Origin: Endocalyx cinctus
Taxonomy: Eukaryota; Ascomycota; Sordariomycetes; Amphisphaeriales; Apiosporaceae
Direction: 5' to 3'
Length of the DNA stretch: 64,000 nucleotides
Assembly (NCBI GenBank): GCA_001600455.1
Contig: BCKC01000002.1
Location: forward strand, 2,308,171 to 2,372,170
The position numbers and the translations under genes are program-made. The notes below the pieces were generated by a model. That model was not told the DNA's origin. It worked only from the letters and a program-made list of their open reading frames with translations, and made no database searches. Below are positions 11,720-25,100 of this stretch, in pieces (position 1 is the first letter of the stretch; each line of letters opens with the position of its first letter).

Positions 11720-14108
11720 ACGGCAGATAAGGGAAGTGCATCTATGCCATATTAGATTAAAAACAGATTAAGAATATAATTAGATAGAGAGATAAATTTT
11801 CCAATGAAGAGCTACAGATGAAATCCAACATCAAACTCACGATAACTGGTGCTAGTGTGGCAGTGTATTGGGAAGTCCTCAGGTGTGAACTCTACGTATC
11901 GTCAATGTTATCATGATCCATCGTTATATTTAGCTTAATTAGGAATGATAATCTTCTAATAACTTAGTATAATTCTCAAGCCAAGCCGAACCGAGGCCGG
12001 GATTGGGGATATTATGGTGCTGATATAGATATAAAAAGGAAAAGATATACGATGTTGACCAACCGGCACTTCGCTTATTAACATTGCGAGGGTGGAATCA
12101 ATATTAGCTCGGATCGGCCCGTAGTTAGTTAGTATCCTCGATCCCACTTTAATTCAAACCGCTACAACTCTCCTCGAGGTTCTTCAAAGGCATAAGTCAT
12201 ATAAATTAAAGAAAGTATTATTTTTTATAATGAAAGCTATTATAAATAAATTGTGTATTTAATGAATGTTTCTATCTCTAGGTATTCAGTGAGGTATTCA
12301 GTATAATGTGTTGGGAATCTAGGGGTATTGGACCGGTAGTTCCGGATGATAAGGGGGTGCCCATTTCGGGTATAAGATTAATTGGCCTGTGGTTTTGTTC
12401 AGAACGACAAGCTATTATAATCAAAACTGGGATGTTCATGCTCGTCTTTTCCCCGGAAGCCCCTCCTTATTTCAAGAAAATTCGAATCAAGACGGTAGAA
12501 ACAATTGTTATCACCGCGGACAACACAAAAGAGGTTATATTGAAGAACAGGGATCATGTACGGAGGGGTTCTATTCCATGCGAGATACGCATACCCAATA
12601 GCTACGGTGACAAAAGAGAGTGAAAGAGTAGATTCAAGTTATGAAACCCAAACTCGATTATTGGTTTAAGTATAATGGGCTTAACGTTTCCGATCTCTCG
12701 GACGATTGACGTTGTTGAGTAGAGAGCTCTTCTGAATTAATTTCATAGCATCATCATAGCTGCACGCAAACCAGCGCATCTCCTGAGCTTAAAAGTTCAC
12801 AAAATTAAACAACAAAAAAACGACGCATAATTTAGCATACAGAAAACCAGATTTTACATATCATTTGAAGCATAAAATAGTAGGGTATGTTGTTCCGAGA
12901 CATGAAGAATATTTCTCGGAGCGTTACCATAACTACCGAAGTAGTTGGTTGTAGATGAGTGTTTGCATGAGAGGAAAGATATACCCTGCCCATGTAATCC
13001 GTAATGCAGTATGGATATGTCGAAAATCCGAGGTATTTCCTTCTATACTCAATGTTAATATCCCATATTCTAAAAATCGATACATGATATGATTAATCCA
13101 GGTTAGGCTCGGCAGAATTCTGTTCGAAGGGAAACCTATTGGTTCCAAATAAATACTCGGCTAATGTACATGAGATGTTTGTCAACCTAGAACCGTCCCA
13201 CTTAGAGCCCCATTCCTAGACTTGACGGTCAGGAACTCCGATGAAGCTTCGTAACTGGTTTCGCCGGCGCCTGGGTGTCAGGAACAGCCAGCATAGTTAA
13301 CCGTTTTTGATTCCTTTTTACGTTTGTTACGATATATTTACATGGATAGGGTGGCTGATACACTAAATTAGGTAGTATTTAACTAGGTATATAGCACTTA
13401 CTGTACTAGGTTAAAGTATTTTATACAAGTCTGGTAAGACTCGGTGATCAAAGCCTAGGCCTATGTATAAGCAGTGTTAATTTTGACTATTTAAGTACTT
13501 AAGTACTCATTACTTAGTAACTCACTGAGAAGTACAAGTAGAAGAAATAGAAGAAGAAGAAGAAACAAATGAAGAGGAAATCTTATCACCGATCAATATT
13601 TTTAGTAGAGAAGTAAAAGTAACATAACATCTACGCATAAACATAAAATATTATTAGAAGATGGATGTAATGGAGAAGATTTGTATGTGGGGAGACGATT
13701 ACACTACACCTGGGCACTGTAATACACTAACTACACTATAAGACACTAATGTATGTGGTCCATACTTAGTAACATGTAATTAATCTATCGTCATCGTTGG
13801 AAAAACAAAGGTAACCTAACCCAACTTCTCGATACCGCCAATTCCCAAACAATCCTATTACAAAAATAAACTACAATTCCTAATAAAACTCTTCTCTATT
13901 CAATCAAGCAAATATCAAATGCCCTATTCGAAATAGATTTCTTTTTCTCTTTTGGTTAGCTGTTTTTTACTTCCTCCGCTTACTTCACAGGTTACGTTGA
14001 CGTAAGCAAAATCAAAAATAGACTTATCATTATTTAAGTATCGACTCTCTCCCAATGTGTTGATAATATCGAAATCCACCCCATTGATTCCTCAAGCCGG
14101 CTTCGACA
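11720..14108. other. AT-rich intergenic region
   Basis: Boundary between the metabolic genes and the conserved block. It carries overlapping short ORFs near 12306-12623 without recognisable domains. A GAA-rich patch lies at 13540-13580, and a TC-rich stretch before 14109 is the likely leader of the Sip3-like gene. Confidence 0.5.
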
Positions 14109-17100
14109 ATGGCTGACGGCACCAACGTCTCCGGCGCCGCGACCCCTGTTCCCGAGAAAACCCCCACTCCTCCTAAACGTTCGGGTCCGTCCATACCAGT
14201 CTCCCTCAAAGAAGCCGGTCTCGATTCGCCCTCCTTCCGAGCAAGTGCCCTCTTCTTGGCCGATCAAGTCGACGCCATCGAACGCTGGTTAGATGGCTAC
14301 GCGAGAACCACCGGGAAGCTATCCCACGACTTATTGGCATTAGAAGATACCATCAACAACTACCTGTCAAAGATCNCCCCGCCCCAACAAATCGTATCCG
14401 TCGACCATGACTATACCGCCTTGGCACTCAAGCGGTTGAGTGAAGGGTCGAAAGAATGGTGCATGCATATCCTGCATATCGCCCGAAAGCTTGATAATAC
14501 GTCTGTCAGACCGATACAGAGCTTCCTCCAGACTGACCTACGCAATTTCAAGGAAGTAAGACGTACGTTGGACCATACGCAAAAGTCGTTTGACGCCGCA
14601 ATCTCTCGATATTGCGCACAGTCCAAGACAAAGGAGCCTTCATCTATCCGTGAGGATGCATTTGCCGTCTTCGAGGCTCGAAAAGCGTACTTGAAAGCGT
14701 CGATGGATTTCTGCCTCTTCGCTCCTCAAGTGCGTCTCAACCTAGAAAAATTACTCGTCCGGGTCTCGTGCGACATCTTTCGTGAGATGAAGAAGTCAAG
14801 AGAGACGAGCGGTAGCTTGTCCAAGTATGGATACGAGATGGAACGAGTAAGGGGCTGGGCTAAGGAGATGGAGCTGACCGAACCGGTATTCAAGCGCGAG
14901 CTGGCCCTTGCTAGACGCGAAATCGGTGAATCTACCCTGGCATCGTTTATGCCGTCGCGTGAAATCGACGACTATAGCGCCTCGACTGTGCCATACCTAG
15001 GGTCGAGGGGCCCTATGATGAACGTATCCACGCAAGGAAAGTCGGCCTCCGCAACGGAGAAGCAAGGCTGGCTGTTCCTTCGAACTATATATGGGAAGCC
15101 ATCGAGAACAAGTTGGATTCGGCGATGGTATTATTGCCGAGACGGCATTTTCGGGTGGCTCACTTTTGCGCCCCAGGGAGTCCTGCAGGGTGACGAGATT
15201 GGCGTGCTTCTGTGCAACGCTAAACCTGCCGTTCAAGAAGAACGTCGGTTTTGTTTCGAAGTGAAAACAAAAAACCAGACCTTACTCCTACAGGCTGAAA
15301 CCCAAACCGAGCTCATGGAATGGCTTGAAATATTTGACGTGGCCAAGAAACGCGCCTTTGAAGCAAGCGTCAGGAGGGATACATCGGCTTTACCTGGTGG
15401 AGTTGACCCGGCTTTCTCCATTACGCCCCCCTCGTTACCCGAATTCTCGGCTAAGGGGTTTGATGCCGCGTTTGACGAGGGCGCGGGTAACGACAGAGGT
15501 AGCAACTTGTCGGTGCCGGGAGAAGGCGGATTAGTAACGAGGCCGAGTTTCGATGTCACCGCACCAAAGCGCTCGACAACTTCTCTTGCCCGCGAGGAAG
15601 GTGAGAGCGGCAGGGAGCATGCAGCCAGGATCATGCAAAAGCTGGATCTTCACCGGAAGGCTGTCTCCACCTCCGGCACGGACACCTCGGCTATGCCTTC
15701 GCCCGGCCCGGCTGGTGGTATTGCTAGTCTCATATCTGCCAGCCATGGGTTGCTTCCTGGATACCCCGCACCTGTTATGGGCCAGCCATCTACTCCCAAA
15801 TCGCAACAGCTCACTACCGTTCTAGGACCTGAAGCAAAGCCTGGAAGTCTTGCACCCCCGACGTTGGCCAAGCCGCCGGGCGCGACCGTCCTCAGTAAGA
15901 CAGCCGTGGCTTATAGTGGTGAAAGGGTTTTCAGCGGAAATCCTGTTCAGCTTTTACCTACTGCGATCATGGCCAATTATTGGGGCAGTAGCGCCTGGGC
16001 TCAGGAATACGGCCCCAAAGCTAGTCAATCGAACTTGTCTCTTGATGACCCATTTGGGCCAAATTCTCCGTCGATAAAAATGAGGATGATCGACGATGAC
16101 GGTGAACTAAAATCCGCATCATCTACGTCGGTGCACAAGAAAGCTGCTAGCATGGATACAAATTTAACCAGCCCAAAGATCATCCAACCCTCTCAAGAAA
16201 AGCCAACGGGGGAGACATTCCCTCCGAACTATCCTTTAGAACTAAAGATGAATTCGGCGCAGTTCCGTTTACTATTTCCCAGTGTGCCCCGAGACGAGAA
16301 GCTTGTCCTTGTCTTCCGAGCTTCCTGGACGAGTACTTCAGAAGAAGATCGCACCGTGCCGCAAATGTCGGGAAATGGGCGAGTCTACGTTACCTCCGAT
16401 AACATGTATTTCTATGGTCATGAGATGGGGCTTGTTGTAGCGTATACAATCAGTTTAGACGCGATTAGCGAGGCTACAGCAGCTCCAGGAAGGGAGTGCG
16501 ATTTTATCTTCCTTCATCTCAGTCCAGATAGAAGCGGTATTCCATACACTCGGATCACGATCAAGACTTACCTAGAAGATCTAGATCAACTCCATGCCCG
16601 CTTAAACCTGCTGATCGATGATTTGCAAGCTGAAGAGCCCATGGATGTTTCGGAGCTGATCAAGGCACTATCCAACATAGAAATTGACGAAGACGAGAAA
16701 AGGAGCCCAAGCGTTGATAGCTGGGAGGAAATAGATTCACACACACCTATTGACAATGGTACAGCTGCAGGCAGAGCGGTGAGTCCGCGGTCTGGCGACT
16801 TTGCTTACAAGTCGCGGAGGGGATCACGGCGTAAGCCTGTACCTAAGCTCCAACTTCCTACTCATCCTGTTCTATATGAACCTGAAGATATGCCAGGAGC
16901 TGTTGCGGAGCGACACTTTGAGATCAGCGCCAAAGCTTGTTTCCATGTCCTATTTGGAGACAAGAGCTTTATCTTCCCTAAGCTTTACTTCGAACGAAGA
17001 GCCGAGCATATTGCCCAAGGCCCTTGGACGACAAACGACGCTGGAAAAATGCAGAGAGTATTCCGTTTTAACGTAAACTACAAAAACAGGCTTGGTAGAG

Positions 17101-18323
17101 CCACAGCTGAGGACATAACTGACGAGCAGATTATTGATCTTTTCAGCGATCACGTTACATACGTGGTATCTCATGTCAAGACACCTTGGCACTTACCATA
17201 CGCGCACTCATTTCAACTAGTGACAAAGATCGTCATCACTTATGTAGCTAAGTCCAAATGCAAGCTAGCTATTTTTACCAAAATTGTATGGACAAAACCG
17301 CCAGCCATTGCGAAAGGTCTCCTGGAGCGACAAGCCATTGAGGATGCTAGACGCGATGCCGAAGAACTTGCCGAGGTGGCGACAGATCAGGTTCGGAGAC
17401 TCGGCCATCACAGCCGAACCAAGAGGGCTATCCAAGTCTATGGCAACGTTGGCCTGCAAACACAGGTCGTAGTATTCTCTCCCGGGGGCGAGACAGACGC
17501 GACAAAGAAGGCCCGGGTGGACCATCGAACTCTCAGCTCACTGGTTTTCGAAACCATAGGTTCATTTGGTATCAGTGTTGCTTCGAGTATTATAATGTGG
17601 ATATTCGCTGTGATCAAGAAGCTGTGGGACGTGGCGACGGCGCAGCGTATTATTCTTACCCTGTTGGGCTTCAGCATCTTGGCCAACGTTGTCTTCTCAT
17701 CCCAGGGCAGCGTGACGTGGTTGCATGAGCGACGGGCCGCAGGCTTTATGAACCGCATCGGCGTCGGCCCCAACGTTATGATGAGCAAGGCTATCTACCT
17801 AGCCGACCTGGACGAAGCGGCTAAGAGCTCTCGCGGCAGCGATCCGTCGTGGCTCCAAGACAGCTTTTGTTACTCAACTTTCCAATCGATCGCTAACAGT
17901 ACGAGCATGGATACCCCTTACGAAGATGCGGGGAGCACGCTGAGCTTATCATCGTCCTCGTCGCTACCGCAGTGGAGTGGCGCGAGCTCGGGTAGTCGCG
18001 CGGTGGCTCGCCGCATTCGCCGCACGCGCCAGAACCTCGGCTCATACCGTCACGACCTGCTCGTCGCGATGAGGCTAGTTAACACGGTCGAGTCGGAGAT
18101 GATCCAGTCGGAGTGGAGGAATTGGCTGCAGGACGAGAACGGCCGATGCGAGAAGGTGGGCGAGATACTCCGTGCAGACGCGGAGAAGAAGGACAAAAAG
18201 AAAGAGGTGCTAGACGAGAGGAAACGAGAGACGCTCAAGTCGTGGCATGACGACTATTGCGGTAGTTGCAAAAGAGATCATGATAGGCTCATCAAGGAGA
18301 TGGAGGAGGGAAGCATGTGGTAA
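14109..18323 (+). CDS. Sip3/Lam3-like BAR-PH-GRAM-VASt sterol-transfer protein
   Basis: Single exon of 1,404 aa. By family knowledge, Lam/Sip3 proteins are ER-anchored, sit at membrane contact sites and move sterols through the VASt fold; yeast Sip3 was also described as a Snf1 interactor. Visible order: a BAR-like helical region at about residues 30-270; a PH domain near 318-425 (QGWLFLRTIYGKPSRTSWIRRWYY); a Ser/Pro-rich linker; a GRAM-type domain from about 718 (FRLLFPSVPRDEKLVLVF); a VASt domain from about 935 (HFEISAKACFHVLFGDKSFIFPKLYF); hydrophobic segments at about 1151-1173 and 1181-1197; and a charged coiled C-terminus. Length and order match the family. An undetermined base (N) at 14376 leaves one residue unresolved in the BAR region but does not shift the frame. 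Confidence 0.9.
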   Translation: MADGTNVSGAATPVPEKTPTPPKRSGPSIPVSLKEAGLDSPSFRASALFLADQVDAIERWLDGYARTTGKLSHDLLALEDTINNYLSKIXPPQQIVSVDHDYTALALKRLSEGSKEWCMHILHIARKLDNTSVRPIQSFLQTDLRNFKEVRRTLDHTQKSFDAAISRYCAQSKTKEPSSIREDAFAVFEARKAYLKASMDFCLFAPQVRLNLEKLLVRVSCDIFREMKKSRETSGSLSKYGYEMERVRGWAKEMELTEPVFKRELALARREIGESTLASFMPSREIDDYSASTVPYLGSRGPMMNVSTQGKSASATEKQGWLFLRTIYGKPSRTSWIRRWYYCRDGIFGWLTFAPQGVLQGDEIGVLLCNAKPAVQEERRFCFEVKTKNQTLLLQAETQTELMEWLEIFDVAKKRAFEASVRRDTSALPGGVDPAFSITPPSLPEFSAKGFDAAFDEGAGNDRGSNLSVPGEGGLVTRPSFDVTAPKRSTTSLAREEGESGREHAARIMQKLDLHRKAVSTSGTDTSAMPSPGPAGGIASLISASHGLLPGYPAPVMGQPSTPKSQQLTTVLGPEAKPGSLAPPTLAKPPGATVLSKTAVAYSGERVFSGNPVQLLPTAIMANYWGSSAWAQEYGPKASQSNLSLDDPFGPNSPSIKMRMIDDDGELKSASSTSVHKKAASMDTNLTSPKIIQPSQEKPTGETFPPNYPLELKMNSAQFRLLFPSVPRDEKLVLVFRASWTSTSEEDRTVPQMSGNGRVYVTSDNMYFYGHEMGLVVAYTISLDAISEATAAPGRECDFIFLHLSPDRSGIPYTRITIKTYLEDLDQLHARLNLLIDDLQAEEPMDVSELIKALSNIEIDEDEKRSPSVDSWEEIDSHTPIDNGTAAGRAVSPRSGDFAYKSRRGSRRKPVPKLQLPTHPVLYEPEDMPGAVAERHFEISAKACFHVLFGDKSFIFPKLYFERRAEHIAQGPWTTNDAGKMQRVFRFNVNYKNRLGRATAEDITDEQIIDLFSDHVTYVVSHVKTPWHLPYAHSFQLVTKIVITYVAKSKCKLAIFTKIVWTKPPAIAKGLLERQAIEDARRDAEELAEVATDQVRRLGHHSRTKRAIQVYGNVGLQTQVVVFSPGGETDATKKARVDHRTLSSLVFETIGSFGISVASSIIMWIFAVIKKLWDVATAQRIILTLLGFSILANVVFSSQGSVTWLHERRAAGFMNRIGVGPNVMMSKAIYLADLDEAAKSSRGSDPSWLQDSFCYSTFQSIANSTSMDTPYEDAGSTLSLSSSSSLPQWSGASSGSRAVARRIRRTRQNLGSYRHDLLVAMRLVNTVESEMIQSEWRNWLQDENGRCEKVGEILRADAEKKDKKKEVLDERKRETLKSWHDDYCGSCKRDHDRLIKEMEEGSMW

Positions 18324-19172
18324 TTGATTGGACTTTTCGTATACATAGGTTAGCCAACATGGCATGGCCCAGGATGATATCGACGGCCTCTTTTAACTTG
18401 ATTAAGCGATGAGCGAGGATTGGAGAAAAACAAGGAAGATTGTATAGCATGAGAGTTGATGGTAGGCGCGTGTATATCGCCGTTCTTAATATCCGCACAC
18501 GTTACGTTGGTTTCGCGTGTCTGTGTACCTAACTTATTCTACCTTAATACCTTGTATGTATGCCTAAACTGGTCATTAACTTTCACGATACGGATATACC
18601 TAAGGAGAACATTGGAACTATATACTTTTAATGGAATTTAATAACTTTCTAACTTTGACGTCCGATAAAATAATAATTAAGGGTATTTCAACGCCCTGCT
18701 AGGTTACTGATTTAAATCGCGGCGTATTATCCTTCCTGGGTATCGGTCAATACTGCGACTGGGGATCAAAGATAATAATAGAATACCTAACTCTCATTTA
18801 GGCAGCAGTGAACAAATATGGCACAAATGCGATATCTGTGTACCATGTTATTTTCTATGTATGGTAATATATGCGATTTGATTGCAAGCTAACTGAGTGA
18901 GTCAACGGAACACCCGCAATTGTCCGACCTTTTCCAATCGCGACGTTGTTGGTGCTTTTGTGGTGAAAACCAGGTCATAAATTACTTGAATAGTGTGCTG
19001 TTTCAGTAATAAACAATCAATTAAGTAGTCTACTGTTTCGTCGAGATGTCAAGGACAAGTTTACTCACTTTCAACATCTTTTACAAATAAACTTATTTAA
19101 AAAAGAAAAGAAAACAGAAGCAAAGCAACTAGTTAGAAAAAAAAGTTTTGCGTGTATACAAAAGACATAAGG
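18324..19172. other. Intergenic region before the NLR-like gene
   Basis: AT-rich, no gene seen. The last 100 bases are A-rich and probably form the leader of the NACHT-ankyrin gene. Confidence 0.5.
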
Positions 19173-22100
19173 ATGAACGATAACATCTTTGACGACGATG
19201 ACTTGATAAATTATTCAGATGTAGAAAGTCAAGATAGTAGTAGTAAAGATGCCCCGCAGCGTGAACGTGGACTGCCCCCGAAGGAGATAGAGAAGATCGC
19301 AGAGTGGTTGGAACCGACCGATTACGCGGCCGAATTCGGCGAACTGAACCGACACCTGTCGTCGCGGGCGCCGGGGACGGGTCTTTGGCTCCGCGACACG
19401 GACCGGTACCGTCGGTGGCTGGCGTCGACGACGCACGGCAGCATATGGATCAAGGGCGTGCCGGGAGCGGGTAAATCCGTGACGGCCGCTTCCGTCGTGG
19501 AGAACCTAAGGGCGGGACACGAGGGCCGCGAGAAAAAAGAAGAAGAGGGGGAAGAGGAAGAGACCCCCGTGCTGTACTTTTTCTTTCGACACATCGTCGC
19601 CGCGAACCGACATCCGCAATCGTTGATGCGGGATTGGCTGACGCAGCTCCTTCGGTATAGCGTGGCTTTGCGGCAGGCACTCCTATCGGAAATGAAGGAG
19701 ACTCCCAGGATCGCCAACGTTCCGGATGATCGGCTATGGGAGCTTCTGCTCCTAGGTCTGGAAGATGTGCCGAAGGCTTACTGCGTGGTGGACGCTATGG
19801 ACGAGACGGAAGTTTCAGCCGGATTTTTCCGCCGGTTGAACGAGCTGGCGACTTTTCGACCAGACGCCGTCAAGATCTTTATGACTAGTAGGCCGAGGCA
19901 AGACCTCCAGAGCTGGTTGTCGGCCGCATCGATCGTCCACGTCAGTCTAGAGGAAGAGCGGGTGGGGAACGAAATAGCGATTTTAATTCGCCACCGCTTG
20001 AACGAAGTCGTGTCACTGGACGCAGGATCACGGGACGCCCTGGCGAGAGAGATCGCCGCGCGGTCGAAGGGCCTGTTTCTCTACGCGCGTCTACTGATCG
20101 ATCAGCTCATTCCGCATCTCATGAATAACCAGCAAGTCGATACGAACGCGTTACCGTTTCATCTTGAAGATATGTATAACCGGATGCTGGCGAAACAGGT
20201 GGTCGACGTAAGCGTCGACACGAATGTGCAGTACTCGCTTCTCGCGTGCGTCACCCATTGCGCCCGGCCTTTACGACTTCGGGAACTGGCTGGGTTCCTG
20301 TCTTTTTCTAACCCCGAGATACCGATTAGCGAGGCCAAGGGAATCGCTAGGTTCGCATGTCACCCCTTACTTGAGATCCTCGAAGACGAGACCGTTCAGG
20401 TGATACATCACTCGTTTACAGAATTCCTGCTCGACGCCAATAGGTTGCGGAATGCCACCTCCACGATACCCCAATTTCCGGTATTGGACCCAGCCACCAT
20501 ACACGTCCGTCTCGCCAGGGTCTGCTTAGAGTTGATGAACCGCGTAGAGGTCGAATTCGAAAGCTCGTCAAGTCTAGAGGACCGCATGGTCAGCTATCCC
20601 TCTGTTACCTACGCTCACGAGTACTGGAGTCATCACCTAAGCTACGATCCAGACATAATCGACGACGACCTATTTTCCAAGATCGAAGCTTTCTGTAAGT
20701 CTCAGAGGTCGATCCCGACCCGCCCTACGATCGGCTCCGGCCTCTGGTTTAGTTCGAAGAAGAGCCCATTGCACGTTGCTGCCTCTTTGGGGTTGATTGA
20801 GCTCGCAAAGAGAGAGGTTGCGCAAGGTAATTATGAAGTATATCTCGGAGAAGAGCCAATTTATTACAACGAGATCATGGCCGTGCCCTTCGGACTCGCC
20901 TGCAGCAGAGGACATGCCCGGATTATCGAACTTCTTGATCCTAAGTATATGTTATCCTTAATCCAATCTGACAACACGAAATTCCAATTCCTTCGGTCTG
21001 CTATGAACTCTAATCATGTAGATGCGGTACAAGTCTTATTAAATCATGGTTTTGCCTCGGCCTCATTTGGCGATACATCACCGTCTTACTTGGCAGAAAA
21101 CCTACATCTGCGAAAGCCGGAAATTCTGCTGCTTATGCTACCGCATCTTACCGATGAAACCATAACTGATCTTTTTATCAGATGCGGCGCATATGGGAGG
21201 GATGATCTAGTACGGGTTATCTTGGATAACAGCGATTTGGATGCAACGGCACGAACCGATCAGGGCACAGTACTGTACCAGATCTGTTCTGCCAAGAAAA
21301 AGACTGCCGGTCATGTCAGATGTGTTAAAGCTTTATTACCTTCGTTTCCTGATATCAATGCCAGAGAGAGCGTTCATGTCGAGGAGAAGTTTCAGATGGC
21401 GAAACCTCATCTGCAAAATGATTTTACGGTTCTTCACGCACTCGCACTTCACTGGAGCGACGACAACCATGACCCCTCAGCCGAGATATTCGAGCTTTTG
21501 CGTCAAGCCGGGGCTGATATAGAGGCCGTGGATGGCTGCGGCGATACACCTCTCCTCTGTTTGTTCTCGAGTACCTATGCGAGGCCCGTCAATAAAGCTG
21601 TGAAACAGCTCTTGGAAGCCGGCGCCGATATAACCGTGACAGATAAGAATGGAAGTGGAGTACTAGCTCGTGCCATCTACAAACATCGAGATATAAAATT
21701 AATAGATTCGTTGATTCAGAATGGTGCCAATATTAATGATACCTTGAAGACTAGCTTGGGCGGATCACAGCCCCTCCTCGGTGTTGTGTGGGATAAGGAT
21801 CCGTTCTGGTGGCATAGCTGGTATCATTCTGAAAAGGGCCACGAAAAATTCGAAATAAACAGTCCAAAAGAGCTTACCAAGGTCCTCACGCAATATGGAG
21901 CAACGATAGGAGTTGGAAAAACTGCAATCGCAGTTATTAACAACGCGCTTGGCAATGGTGCCGATGTGGAGTCTCTCAATATGCTCCTCGCCAAGAGATC
22001 TCCCGAAACTGACATAGGCGAATGTCTTCTAAGCATTAAACCGTCTTTTGATGGGGAAGAAGATAAAACCGACGATAGAGATCCCTTTCCCTTCATACAG

Positions 22101-25100
22101 GCGTTCGTACACGCTGGGGTATCTCTCGACGTCACCTCCTCAACGGGAGCTACACCTCTGCTAAAAGCTGCTGCATCCAAAATAGTCTTCGATACCTTTG
22201 TTCGAGCGGGAGCTAAATGCGATGTTGTTGACAAAAGGGGAAGAGGAGTCTTATTTCATCTTCTCGACTCTGATAATTGGCGTTTCAAGGAGCCTCCGAC
22301 GGTGACTCGGTTTGAAGAGCTTGTCGCAGCCGGCTATGATCCAAGGCTCGTTGATTATGAAGGGAACACGCTGGCACATTTTTTAATGACCGACTTTAGT
22401 AATTGGAAGCGCCCTGCTAATACTAGAGAAATAGCCTATAAGCTTCTTCGAAAATTCATCGAATACGATGTACCGATCCAGGGTCGAAATAAGGAGGGCC
22501 GTACACTCCTCCATCTCTACTTTGACGATATGGCTTCTCCATGCTTTAAGCTTACCGAAGAAATAGACGAGCTCCAGTCGATCATTGAAATCTTGGAAGG
22601 AGATCCTAGAAGTAAGTTTGATATCAATGTAAAAGATGTTGAAGGAATTACGGCGTTTCATACCGCAGCTCTGTCGACAACTTCGCCTGTTTACCTTCAC
22701 ATATTACGAAAATATGGTGCCGATCCTACGATTCGAGCAAATAAGGGCATGAACGTGTTTCATCTTGCCTGTCGTGCGCGAAACCCGTCTTCGCTCGGCT
22801 ATCTCGTGGACCAGGTGCCGCAGCTTATTAATGAGAGAGATGATCGCGGTCGTATTCCGCTTTTTGAGGCTTGTCGCTCGGGCGTCGTCGAGTCTGTTGG
22901 CATCCTCCTCCAGAACGGCGCTGATGTATCTCTCGCCGACGACGAAGGCTATACACCACTACATGCCTGTGCTATGATACCTGAAGAGCATGCTCTCTGG
23001 ACTGTCAACGAGTCTGGCCTTGCTATAAAGGAGCCAATACAGCTTGATCGCTACCGGCCATATAAACCGGTATATATAGGCCGGGGCCCTCGTATCTTTG
23101 GATATTTTGACATCGAAGAAGAACTATCTAGCTTTTCAGAGCCAGGTACGGCGTCTTGCATCTTAGAAAACGTAGATTTGTCCGTAGCTGCCGTGGTAGG
23201 TGCCTTGCTGGATGCAGGTGCGGATCCGTCCGTGAAGGGCGGGCGCAATAATTCGACGCCTCTAGACTACGCGCGTGAGTTACAGTGTCTCGCAATGGTT
23301 GAATATCTGGAAGATTATTCATCTCAAGACCCTGACGCAATGGAAATTGACGCCCATCATCAGAAATCTTGCTGGGCAGCTGATCAATCATTGGAGATTC
23401 AGAATGAAATACGGAAAAGCCCCTGGAAGTCGATCAGTAACTTTAACCTCAATGATATTTCATGGATCCAGGAGCATGATGCGAATTTACTTTGTCCTAT
23501 CAGGATCAAGGAAGACTCGAAAACGGACCCTCAAAGACGAATTGAGCGATCATACTCCTTTATGGAGGCCGTAGTGAGGTCCGGCCTCACGGCTGCATTG
23601 GACCAACTTCAAAATGTAGCTCGGAGACTGGATAACTGGAATGCACAACTCGACAGTTGGACGCTCAAAACATTACATGACTTCAACCCCCAGGGAACCA
23701 AAATTTCCATCCCGCCAGCAAGTATGCAGTCTAACTGGGAACTTAACAGCGTCAAGACGATTGAAGATTTTCTACGTCCGACGCATTGGAATATCTTTTC
23801 ACTTTTGTTCCATGCTTGCCAGCGAGAGTTTCCAAACCTGCACATGGTACGGGTACTAGTGGAAAAGTGCAATGTGAACGTGAACACGCCCAGGCGGTGG
23901 TTCAGAGGGGATAAAGTCCAGGAAGGAGAAAATATTTTGCATTATCTCGCCTCGAATCAAAATTATTGGCATCTGGGAGCCATCCGATATCTCGTCGGAA
24001 AAGGTGCAAATATCCACGCCAAAGATTTTGAAGGAAAGACACCTCTGCACGCTGCATGTGCTAGCAATAAAATCTGGGCTCCTGAGTTCGTGCGTCTGCT
24101 GATCAAGCTCGGCGCCGACCCGCACGTCAAGGACAGCGAGGGATTGAGTGCCATAGATTGTGCGCAATCGGCAGATATACTTACCGTCTTCATTAGTTGT
24201 AACGTGGACATGCGTCAGGAAGCAAACGGGCGTCTCTTTCTGGGAATAGGCATGTTAGATCCGAAAATGGTTCAGCTGGCTCTGGATGCCGGCGCCGACG
24301 TGAACCACTCGGAGGATGAACCGGTGTATAGAAGTGAAAAGATCGACTGGGAATCGCGTGATTCTTTATTAGATTCCGATGATCATGCCACGCCGTTGTT
24401 CGGCGCGTTGCTGTATCGCGATTACCTGCAGACAGAGCCTGAGCTAGGTCCAGAAGAAGGCACTAGGCCTGCAAATGATCCTCGTGCGGAAATTATCCGT
24501 CTTCTCCTCGACCGCCATGCAGACCTCCTGGCAACTGTAAGAAGAAAAAAGTACAATGTACTAAAAGGTAATTATGAGGTAAGCTTTTCGCTTGCACACT
24601 TTGTCTTCAAAGAAGTAAGCTGCGAGAAGCGGTATCTAGAGTTGCTCCTCGAGTATTCATTAGCCAAGCATGAGAATATCGACTTGCTCTTGAATTCTCG
24701 TGACGCTGAAACAGGAAGAACGCTGTTTCTGACTGCGTGCAATGCCCATCCTCGTTTCTACGCAACAAAAGCTCTGGCGACAGATGATAACCCGTATTAT
24801 AGCTGTAGTAGGGAAGAAGACAAACAACACCTGCAGCGTTTAAGCGTCGAATGGGAATCTACTGGTCTATTTCTCAAGATGATGGATTTGAGTAGCGTGA
24901 GCGAAAACACCCATCTCGACGTTGAGGCGGTTGATGACGCCGGGAACAATGCTCTACACGTCATGCTTGCGAACCCCGCAATGCGAGAAGAGCACATCCT
25001 CGCTTTCCTGTCGCGACCTGAGGCTAAGAATCTGGCTCTATCGAAAAACAAGACGGGGTTCACGTCTCTGCAACTGGCATTTAGAATCTTTCGACCTGTT

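Noticed and set aside
12306..12623. Two overlapping ORFs of 105 and 70 aa
   Set aside because: No recognisable domain, no splice partners, AT-rich surroundings; one frame probably open by chance.
19152..19172. Start of the NACHT-ankyrin gene at 19152
   Set aside because: The codon there is GTG; the first ATG in frame is at 19173. The same applies at 30156 (Hos4; ATG at 30177), 49340 (HET; TTG) and 59766 (F-box; GTG).
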